A DNA stretch of 64,000 nt from Microglena sp. YARC (taxonomy: Eukaryota > Chlorophyta > Chlorophyceae > Chlamydomonadales > Chlamydomonadaceae): positions 37,718,816 through 37,782,815 of the forward strand of contig CM039463.1 of NCBI GenBank assembly GCA_022414725.1. The letters are read 5' to 3'. The position numbers and the translations under genes are program-made. The notes below the pieces were generated by a model. The model was not told where the DNA came from and did no database searches. It was given only the letters and a program-made list of their open reading frames with translations. Each line of letters begins with the position of its first letter. Within the stretch, counting starts at the first letter, position 1. Of this stretch, positions 31,317-42,900 are shown piece after piece.

Positions 31317-34300
31317 CTGCGTCTTGTGGGTTGTGAGGGTTGTGTGTTGTGGGTTGGAGGTTGCGTATTGTGTGTTGTGAGTTGAGGGGTGGGTTGCAGG
31401 TTGTGGGTTTCGGGTTGTAGGTTATGAGGGTTGTGTGCTGTGTGTTGTGTGTTGTGGGTTGCGTGTTGTGGGTTGTGCTTTGTGGGTTGCCGGTTGTGAG
31501 GGTTTTGTGGTGTAGCCTAGTGCCATCAGCATTTCCTTCCCCATGCGCAGGAGGCCTTGAGGTGTTATCCAGGCGGTTTCTGAGGGTTGCGGGTTGTGAG
31601 GGATGCGGGTTGTGAGGGTTGTGGGTTGTGAGGGTTGTGGGTTGTGAGGGATGCGGGTTGTGGGTTGTGATGATTGTGAGGGTTGTGGGTTGTGATGGTT
31701 GTGAGGGTTGCGGGTTGTGAGGGATGCGGGTTGTGAGGGTTGTGGGTTGTGAGGGTTGTGGGTTGTGAGGGATGCGGGTTGTGTGGGTTGTGATGATTGT
31801 GAGGGTTGTGGGTTGTGATGGTTGTGAGGGTTGAGGGATGTGATGGTTGTGAGGTTTGCAGGTTGTGGGCTGTGAGGGTTGTGGGTTGTGAGGGTTGTGG
31901 GTTGTGAAGGTTGCGGGTTGTGGGTTGCAGGTTGTGTGATGTGGGTTCCAGGTTGATGGTCGTGTGTTGCGGATTACGTGTTGTGGGTTGTGTGATGTGG
32001 GTTGTAAGGATTGTGGGTTGTGGGTTGCGGGTTGTGGGTTGCGGGTTATGTGTTGTGGGTTGTTAGGGTTGTGTTTTGTGAGGGTTGTTTGTTGTGTGGG
32101 TTGCGAGTTCAGGGGTGTGTTGTGGATTGTGTGTTGTGAGGATTGTGTGTTGTGAGGATTGTGTGTTGTGAGGGTTGTGTGATGCGTGGGATGCGAGTTG
32201 AGGGGTGGTTTGCGGGTTGTGTGTTGTGTGTTGCGAGGGTTGTGAGTTGTGAGGGTTGTGTGTTGTGAGGGTTGTGTGTTGTGTGGGATTTGAGTTGAGG
32301 GGTGGGTTGCGGGTTGTGTGTTGTGGATTGTGAGGGTTGTGGGCTGCGAGGGTTGTGTGTTGTGAGGGTTGTGTGTTGTGTGTCGTGGGTTGCGGGTTAT
32401 GAGGGTTTGGGGTTACAGGTTGTGAGTTGTGAAGGTTGTGAGTTGTGAGAGTTGTGCGTTTAAGATTCAGGGAAGTGGGTTGCAGGTCATGAGGGTTGTG
32501 GGTTACAGTTTTTGTGTTGTGAGGGTTGTGGGTTGTGAGATGGTCAGTCCGCAGGCAGTTAGACCTATGCAGCGTAACCATAATAAGGTTGGTCGAAATC
32601 GCCGGTCAAAATGTCACCTGTAATGCATAACGAACTTACCGACCTTACCGAACTTACTCGTCATTTACCTGCTACCCTCAGCTACTCTTAGTCTACCCGC
32701 CACCCTCAGCCCTCAGGGAACCGGTCGAAACCACGGCAGTCCTGGGGCGGCCTCCTCCTCTACAACTAGGGCTATGTTATATAGTATTAGCGAATAAATA
32801 ATATTATATAATATTAGTCGGACGAGCCGCCTCACCAGAATTTCGAATTTATCTGAAATACTATTATTATTGTGACACTATAATAATATTAGTTAATATT
32901 CGTTTTAAAAACACTAATATTAGTTGCCGTTCCCTATCTACAACTGAGCTATGTACCAATCCCTGTTCCTCCCGCACACCGTCCCTCAGTTCATCGCGTC
33001 CCAAATTTCCACCCTTCATCGCTACCTGTATATTCCGACCCTTCATAGCCAGCTTACAACGAGACAGAACTAAAGGCATACTATAATTGAAATTGAAATT
33101 GTTACATCCGTGTAATACAGTTAATCACAGGACGTGAAGTTAAGGACACCATAGCGTAAGCCGGAGCTAGCTATAGTCACCGTAAGGCAGTGATAAATTT
33201 ATTTGAGGAATAAGGCAAAAACACCTCAACATGTTCCAAACAGGGCGCGAACAAGGAGGAGATTGAGGGGAGTGAAGAGCTTGAAGCCGCCAAGTAGCTA
33301 TAGCCACCGTAAGGCATTCTATAGCACACTGCCCCCCGTTACTACATTAGTCCTCTGCAGCGTTGCAAGCAATGTGGGAGATTGGCAGAGAGTGTTGGCA
33401 ACGGAACGACAGGTGGCAACGATGGAGCTGGCCGAAGCCAGTTAGTTATGAGACAGTTGGCTGACGTGTCAGGCTTCGTCTCTGTCGTCGGTCGGACGGA
33501 CGGACAATGGGGTCAATATGGGGGTTCCCGCTCCCCAGGAGGGGGGGCTCCGCCAAAAAACAGAGGTGTATGTTGTTACAGTCCAGGTGTGCCCAAAAAC
33601 GTTTGTTTTCCGGGTACGTTTTCTGGGTACTACAAACAACTACAAATGCATCAGGGCACTACAAAACATATGTTTTTAAGTGACAGCACGTACGCTTTTG
33701 GAGCCCATATACGCTTAATATTACAAACTGAATATCAAATAATGAAAAACAGAGGTGTCAAAACAGTGGCGCAAGGTATATTTAACCTCAAAATACTATC
33801 ATAAACCAGAAGATTACTTTCGGTACGTCCTTGTATGTATGTATGTTACAGTCCAGGCGTAGGCCAAATAGGCTAAAGGGACTTGCCCAACCGTATAGGA
33901 AGGGCTTAAAAAGAACAAGCACTGATGAATTGAGCCCCAAACAATTGTTAAACCAACGGGGGCCCTGAGTTCGTGCTACAGTGATAATTTAATTCTACAA
34001 TATTATTAAATCATCAACTCAGCTGGAATGATAATTTAATTGTGCGTTTATTATCGCATCCTTGCAATCCCATCTGGTCATATATAGGGGTCGGCTATGT
34101 TACCGGTATACAATATTAGTGAATACATAAAGTTATATAATATTACACAATTGTATTCGGATGAGCTGTCTCACCAGAAATTCGAATTTATTTGAAAAAC
34201 CTGGAAAAACTAATATTATTTTGACACTATAATTGTATTAGTTAATAATAGTTTTTCAAACACTAATATTATTTGCCGTTCGTTAGTCATATATTATATG

Positions 34301-36922
34301 AGAGATTATATTATAATATAGGCACATACTCACCAGGGTACTACTAGGCGCGTGCGGCAGAGCGGTGCCGCCCTGCCTTTTTGAGCCCCTCTGCGCGTTT
34401 GGCGCAGTTTATTTAACCCCCTGTGGGCGCAGCGCGCATTTTTGCGCTTTTTGCACTAAAAAGCGCTGACTAATTGGCCGTTAGTGCGCTTTAAGCGCTG
34501 ACCAATTTGGCAAGAAGTAGTACCCTGATGCTCACTAGTTGTGTCGCAGGTGGACCTGCGACCGCCCACACACACACCAGTGTTTCTTTTTTCGGCAAAG
34601 ACGAGTCGCCATTCTGTCGCCATTCCATCGAATGCTGCACCCACCGCACCCCCGATATCGGGACGGACTGCCTCCCGACCCCCCCAGGCTCCGCACTCTG
34701 CCATGCAATGGCTACGCAACTATCCTGAAATCAGGGCTGAGTAGCCCAACCAGCTACTGGACCTGCGACCTGCGGCACATACTCACCAGTTATGGAACAC
34801 CACTCCTTTGCTGGAGGGGGGGCTCCACGCAAAAACCGTGGTGCCAAAACAGTGGTGCAAGGCAGGGTACTTCAAATGGCCAAATTGGCCAGCGCTTTCG
34901 CGCACTTAAAAAAAAACTGCGCTTTGTAGTGCAAAAGCGCAAAAAATTGCTTGCAGCGCCCACAAGGGGTTGCAAAATACTGCGCTTAAAGCGCAGAGGG
35001 GGTCAAAAAGTCAGCGCTCAAAAGCTCAAAAGCGCGCGCTTTGAATTACCCTGGTGCAAGGTCTTTTCAACCTCAAAATACAACCAGCCAGAAGATTACT
35101 TTAAAAACAAGTAGTTTCTGGCGGAACCCCCTCTTCAAAGGGGCGGGAGCCCCCAGGGTTACCCATTTGTCCGTTTGACAGAAAAATGTCTTACCCGCCC
35201 GACATGTCAGCCAACTGTCGCGTAACTAACTCGCTTCGGTCAGCTCCATCGTTGCCACCTTTTGTTCCGTTGCCATCACACTCCGCCAATTTTCCGCGGC
35301 GCTTGCAACGCTGCATAGGACTTGTTTCAAGGAGCATCCTTGCAATTATATCTGGTCATACAGTACATGAGAGATTATATTATAATTGTGGCACATACTC
35401 ACCAGTTGTGGAACACCACTCCTTCGCTGAGACTCTAGTGCTCACTTCCTCATACTTAGTAGCGATCATCATGGCAGTTACCCCCACCTGCAGACGAGGA
35501 CGTTAACATCAATTAATGGTGCACCTTAAAACGAGGCCAGAGGCTGAGGGGGCCAGCCCTGTTTAACCGCACTGGCGACAGCCACCTGCAGACGAGGACG
35601 TTAATATCAATTAATGGTGCACCTTAAAACGAGGCCAGAGGCTGAGGGGGCCAGCCCTGTTTAACCGCACTGGCGACAGCCACCTGCAGACGAGGACGTT
35701 AACATCAATTAATGGTGCACCTTAAAACGAGGCCAGAGGCTGAGGGGGCCAGCCCTGTTTAACCGCACTGGCGACAGCCACCTGCAGACGAGGACGTTAA
35801 CATCAATTAATGGTGCCCCTTATAAGGAGGCTAGAGGCTGAGGGGGCCAGCCCTGTTTAACCGCACTGGCGACAGCCACCTGCAGACGAGGACGTTAACA
35901 TCAATTAATGGTGCACCTTATAAGGAGGCGAGAGGCTGAGGGGGCCAGCCCTGTTTAATCGCACTGGCGACAGCCACCTGCAGACGAGGACGTTAACATC
36001 AATTAATGGTGCACCTTATAAGGAGACGAGAGGCTGAGGGGGCCAGCCCGTTTAATCGCACTGGCGACAGCCACCTGCAGACGAGGACGTTAACATCAAT
36101 TAATGGTGCACCTTATAAGGAGGCGAGAGGCTGAGGGGGCCAGCCTGGTTAATCGCACTGGCGACAGCCACCTGCAGACGAGGACGTTAACATCAATTAA
36201 TGGTGCCCCTTATAAGGAGGCTAGAGGCTGAGGGGGCCAGCCCGTCTGATCGTACTGGGGACAACCAACTGCAGACAACGATATATACAATGAGTTTTCT
36301 GTATCTACGTTTCATGTCTGTGTAGGGTGCGAGGATCAATGAAATAACCTGAAAGAGCCTGAAATAACCCAAAATAGCCTGAAATAGCCTGGGAGACGTT
36401 GAATTATCGTGCAGGTATCGTGCAAGTATCGTGCAAGTATCGGAAAATAGCCTGGTACGTGGGTGTGGACGTGGGTGTGTTCCAGGGATGCTGATCATTT
36501 CCGTATTCAAGAAACCTATTCTCTGTATCTCATATGCTTCATGTTTGTGTAGGGGCCTGGTGTGTAGGGAACGGCAACTAATATTAGTGATTGAAAAACT
36601 AAGATTAACTAATATTATTATAGTGTCACAATAATATTAGTTTTTCAAATAAATTCGACATTCTGGTGAGATGGCTCGTCCGACTAATATTATATAATAT
36701 GATTTATTCACTAATATTATATAATATAGCCGGCCCCTACTGGTATGTGGGTGTGGACGTGGGTGTGTTCCAGGGATGCTGATCATTTCCGTATTCAAGA
36801 GGCCTATTCTCTGTATCTCATATGCTTCATGTTTGTGTAGGGGCCTGGTGTGTAGGGGCCTGGTGTGTGTGTATACTGGCACATTTGTGTTGGGAACTGC
36901 TTCTGATGTTATGGATTGTGTT

Positions 36923-36968
<46 letters not shown>

Positions 36969-39900
36969 CCCCCCCCCCCCCCCCCCCAAACCACACATAC
37001 ACCCACTCCACCTACCCCAAGAACCCCCCACCCACCCACACACTCCCCACCCCACACCCACACATACACCCACTCCACCTACCCCAACCCCCCCCCCCCC
37101 CCCCACCCACCCACCCACCCACACCCCACTCCGCCCCAACACCCCACCCCACACACACACACACACACACTCCACCCTTTGTGGTGCTTCATTGCAGATC
37201 GCCTGGTAGCGGCCCATGAGGTGGACAGCTATTCTCGACAAACATTATATCTGAAGTAACACCAGCACACCCACCCCCACCCCCACGCTCCACTAACACC
37301 CCCCACACACTGGGGATTCACTCGCCAGATGCGCCTGCATGCTTAGTGGAGCTTCATCGCAGGTCGCTAGGTAACGGTCCATCAGGTGGACTGCTATAAA
37401 TTTTGTCTCTGAAGTAACACCAGCACACACACACGCTCCCCCCCCCCCCCACACCCCCACCACCCCCACCACCACCACCACCACACACACACACTGGGGA
37501 TTCACTCACCAGATGCGCCTGCATGCTTAATGGAGCTTCATCGCAGATCGCCAGGTAGCGCTCCATCAGGTGGACACCTATAAGTATTGTCTCTGGAGTA
37601 ACACCAGCACACACACACACCTCTACACTCCACTAACACCCCACAACCACCCCAACACCCCACACACATACTGGGGATTGACTCACCAGACCACCTGCAT
37701 GCTTTGTGAAGATTCATCGCAGGTCGCCAGGTAACGGTCCATCAGGTTGACTGCTATACATTTTGTCTCTGAAGCAACACCAGCACACAAACACACACGC
37801 CCCCCCCCACCCGCACACACACACACACCTCTACACTCCACTAACACTCCACAACCACCCCAACACCCCCCACACATAATGGGGATTCACTCACCAGATG
37901 AGCCTGCAGGATTCCTGGAGCTTCATCACAAGTCGCCAGATGGCGCTCCATCAGGTGGACAGCTATTGTCTACAAATATTATCCCGCAAGTAACACCCCC
38001 CCCCCACACCCCACGCTCCACTAACACCCACCGCCACCAACACATCCCCCGCACACACTCCACGAATACCCCCCCCCCCACACACACACACACTCCATGA
38101 CCCCCCCCACCAACACCCCACACCCACTCCACGCACCCCATCCTCCCCCCCCCCACACTCCGCCAAACAACCCCCACCACTCCATCAACACCACAACAAC
38201 CCCCCCACACTTCACGAACACCCCCCCCCCCCCACACACACACACACACCAGTGTTCTTTTTCAACGATGACGAGTCGCCATTTCGTCGCCATTCCATCG
38301 AATGCTGCACCCCCTGCACCCCCCGATATCTGGGCGGGCTGCCTCCCGACCCCCCAGGCTCCGCATTCCGCCATGTGATGGCTACGCAACTATCCTGAAA
38401 TCAGGGCTGAGCAGCCCCAGTAGCTACTCGACCTGGACTACAGAAATCTGAAGAGAAAAAAAACTGCCACACGGGGGATTCACACACCAGATGCAACTGC
38501 AGTTTTCCTAGAGCTTCATCACAGGTCGCCCGGTAGCGGTCCATGAGGTGGACAGCTATTTTCAAAACATATTGTCTCTGGAGTAACACCCGCACACACC
38601 TCCATGCTCCACCAACACCCAACACCCCAACACCCACCACCACCCCACACACACACCGGGATTCACTCACCAGATGCAACTGCAGTTTTCCTAGAGCTTC
38701 ATTACAGGTCGCCCAGTAGCGGTCCATCAGGTGGACAGCTGTTGTTGACAAATATTGTCTCTGAAATACCCCCCCCCGCACACCACCCCCACCACACTCC
38801 ACGACCCCCCCCACACCACCCCCACCGCCACCACACACACCCACACCACCCCACCACCACCACACACACCCACACCACACCACACCCCCCCCCCCCCCCC
38901 ACCACACACACCCACACCACACACACCGGGGATGCACTCACTTGATGCACCTGCAGTTTTCCTAGAGCTTCATCACAGGTCGCCCGGTAGTGGTCCATGA
39001 GGTTGACAGCAATTTTCGAAAAATATTGTCTCTGGAGTAACACCCGCACACACACACACACCTCCATGCTCCACCAACACCCAACACCCCCCCACACACA
39101 CACCGGGGATTCACTCACCAGATGCACCTTCAGTTTTCCTACAGCTTCATCACAGGTCGCACAGTAGCGGTCCATGAGGTTGACCGCTATAAATATTGTC
39201 TCTGGAGAAAGCTGGAGGGGTTGAGGGGAGGGAGTTGGTTTGGATGGTTTGGTTGGTCGGTTGGCAGTAGGGTCTTTTAAACCGCCATAATGTGTTGAGG
39301 TCAGGTGCACACACCAATGCGGAAATAATAGGAATATTTATCTGTTGGAATCAATGTGTGTGTGTATGTATGTATGTATGCATGTATGTATGTATGTATG
39401 TATGTATGTATGTATGTATGTATGTATGTATGTATGTATGTGTGGATGTATGTATGTGTGTATGTATGTGTGTATGTATGTGTGTGTATGTATGTGTGTA
39501 TGTATGTGTGTATGTATGTGTGTATGTATGTGTGTACGTATGTGTGTATGTATGTGTGTATGTATGTGTGTATGTATATGTGTATGTATGTGTGTATGTA
39601 TGTGTGTATGTATGTGTGTATGTATGTGTGTATGTATGTGTGTATGTATGTGTGTATGTATGTGTGTATGTATGTGTGTATGTATGTATGTATGTATGTA
39701 TGTATGTATGTATGTGTGTGTGTATGTATGTATGTATGTATGTATGTATGTATGTATGTGTGTATGTATGTATGTATGTATGTATGTATGTATGTACGTA
39801 TGTACGTATGTACGTATGTGTGTGTATGTATTTATGTATGTATGTATGTATGCATTTATGTATGTATGTATGTATGTATGTATGTATGTATGTATGTATG

Positions 39901-42900
39901 TATGTATGTATGTACGTATGTATGTGTGTTGTATGTATGTATGTATGTATGTATGTATGTATGTATGTATGTATGTATGTATGTATGTATGTTACAGTCC
40001 AGGGGTAGGCCAAATAGGCTAAAGGGACTTGCCCAACCGTGTTAGGAAGGACTTAAAAAGAAAAAGCACTGATGAAGTTGTAATCATGTATGTATGTATG
40101 TTGCAGTCCAGGGGTAGGCCAAATAGGCTTATGGGACTTGCCCAACCGTGATAGAAAGGGCTTAAAAAGAAAAAGTACTGATGAACTGAGCCCCAAATAA
40201 TATTTGTTACCCCAAAAGAGCCCCCTCCTCCCTCCCCCTCCTAACCTCACGGTACCTTACCTGATGGGTAGCTGCATAGTAATGAGGAAACACGCACACC
40301 TGAACGCACCGTTTATTTTGGGGCGGAGGCCCTCCTTCTGGGGGGCAGGAGCCCCCAGGTTTACCAGGTTTACCAGGTTTACCAGGGTTTTTTGTCAGTT
40401 TGTCCAACCGACCGAAACATTGACACGTCAGCCAACGTTCTCATAACTAAGTTGCTTCGGTCAGCTCCATCGTTGCAACCTTTCGTTCCGTAGCCAACAC
40501 ACTCCGCCAACTTTCCGCATCGCTTGCGACGCTGCATAGGACTTGTTCCAATAAATTTATGGCTGGCACTGGTGCACTGGTGAGTGCTTGGCAGTGGTGA
40601 GTACTTGGCAGTGGTGAGTATGTGACTCAATTAATTGACTTGTTGCATAAATCATAATGCAACGGAAGCAGTAGGCGACGGTGGCAATGGGCGACGGGTG
40701 GGCGACAGAAGGCCATTTGCCAATGATTTTACGTAGCTCAGTGGGCGACGGAAGGCCAATTCTGACTATTTTTGCCAAACCCATGCATCACCATGCGACG
40801 ACGGAATGATAACGCAGTGGCGACGCGTCGTCGTACATAACAAAACTGGTTGCATTGGGTGTAACATCTGAAACACGACTCAGCATTCTTGAAGTGGAAA
40901 AAATCTACCCATTACTTGAACTTGGTTACATAGTTTCAGCCAGCAATTTGGCTGCTCGCCATCTTTGGCAGTAAAAAAAGAAATTGTTATCAGGACAAGA
41001 TCGATGCAGCGTCGCCTGCGACGCTAAAAATTGGCGGAGACTGAAGGCGAGGGAGCGACAGGTGGCAACGGAAGCGAGTTAGTTACGAGAGTGTTGGCTG
41101 ACGTGTCGGGCTTCATCACGGTCAGATGGATGGATGGTCGGTCGACCGGACAAATGGGTAACACTGGGGGCTCCCGCCCCCCAGAAGGGGGGGCTCCGCC
41201 AAAACTGTAATGCGAACAGATCATTTTTTCCCCCTCCTCTGAACGACCCATCATCATCTGAGCCTCCTGGTGTATCTTTTTGCGCAGCTGCATGGCGACG
41301 CATGGGTCTGCCTAAACTAGTCAGAAATGGCCTTCAGAGCCCCCCCGGGCCCCGCGATTCGCGCTCCGCAGGGTTCGGGGGGCAGCACGTCGCATAGTGG
41401 TCGCACTGATTTGCTCAATTTGCGACCCCCAACCACCCCTCCACTTTCACCCCCTCCCAGCACCTACCTTTCCCCTACTCCACTTCACTGTATCGTGACT
41501 TCTATCCAGGCTGGTGAGCGAAAGCGTTACCACTACTTGGTGCCCCACACACAAAAAACAAGTCCTAAGCGAGTTGTTTCTTCTTTTTCTTTTCTTCTTT
41601 TTCTTTTCTTCTTTGTGCACGATGTTCATAAGTCCCCCTTGACTCCACCAAGCCGAGGGCACATTTGGAGTCCAGTAGGGCACCAGGAAAACTCAAATCA
41701 TCACAGTAAAGGTGGCTTTGAAACAATTGTTGGCCAGCCAATGCGTCAATCCCATAGATTGTTTAAGATTGCATGCCATGTGAGTTTCAAGGCGCACTAC
41801 CTAGCTTCAGATTGTGCCCAAGGACGCAGATAAGAAGCTGCCTAGAAGGTGCTACGCATAGCCCAAAAGACTTTGTAAATCAACACACACTGTTAAAATG
41901 GTAACGCAAATCTGCTGGTTGTGGTTGCTTTTTAAGAGTAAGTCGACCATTGATTTACCAGTTTTTTTTTATTTGTTGTTATTAAGCAAACAAGTTATAT
42001 ATATTCTACATTCCACTACCTCACAAGAGTGGCTGCGATAGATCATTCAAATGACCAGGATCTCTTTCATGCGTAGATTCTGCTATTTCATGTATTCATA
42101 TTTTACTAGTGACAGCCTGTCACCTCACAAGAGTGGCTGCGATAGATCATACACTGGACCAGGATCCCTTGCATGCGTAGATAATTGTATTTTATATATT
42201 TGATATGTCGCCAGTGACAGCCTTTCACCTGAGGGAGTGGCTGCGATAGATCATCCACTGGATCAGGATCCCTCGCATGCGTAGATTATTTTATTTTAAG
42301 TGTTATATATATTTTACATTTCACTAACGACAGCCTTTCACCTGACCAGAGTGGCTGTGGTCATTCAAACGACCAGGATCTCTTTCATGCATAGATTCTG
42401 TTATTTCATGTATACATATTTTATATGTGCTATCATTTTATTTTTACCAGTGACAGCCTTTAACCTCACAAGAGTGGCTGCGACTGGTCATCTACGCGAC
42501 TAGGGATCCCCCACATACATTGGTTAGGTATTTGTATTTCTCTATTGGCAGCCGTTTACCCCACAATATTGGTTGTCGCTGTTCATCCACGCCATTAGGA
42601 TCTCTCGCATACGTATATTCTTTTCCTTTATATATTTTATATTTTACTAGTGACCGTCTTTAACATCATACAAGTGGCTGCGACTGGTCTTCCACGTGAC
42701 CAGAATCCCTTGCACGTGTAGATTATTTTATTTTCTATATCTTATATATATCGAGTGGCAGCTGTTTACCTCATACGATTGGCTGTGACTGGTCATCCAC
42801 TGGATCAGAATCTCTCGCATGCGCAGATACATTTTTTGCAGAGACCCCCCTTCTGGGGGGCGGGAGCCCCCATGTTTAACCATTTGTCCGTCTGACCGTC

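Larger units (their letters stand above)
37190..39201 (-). repeat. Nine-copy cassette array of one cyclin-box exon
   Basis: Each ~200-bp unit holds C-rich filler, an acceptor, the AVxLMDRYxATCDEA exon, a donor and CACACCC repeats. A 21-nt 5' class (39031-38942, 38760-38671, 38577-38488, about 37984-37895, and about 37250-37180 degenerate) has the phase needed by the exons around it. A 14-nt class (39201-39119, 37768-37687, 37592-37510, 37408-37326) lacks seven nucleotides and would shift the frame. Most copies have CAG and GTGAGT; 37408-37326 has GC instead of GT at the donor, and 37984-37895 has lost its AG. Confidence 0.88.

Noticed and set aside
35491..36260. 98-bp and 44-bp arrays as a possible CRISPR locus
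   Set aside because: Units are head-to-tail identical without short repeats separating unique spacers, the genome is eukaryotic, and no cas genes are present.
39292..40045. Cys/Val/Tyr open frames of up to 238 codons
   Set aside because: They are translations of (TATG)n and TGTG microsatellite in every frame.
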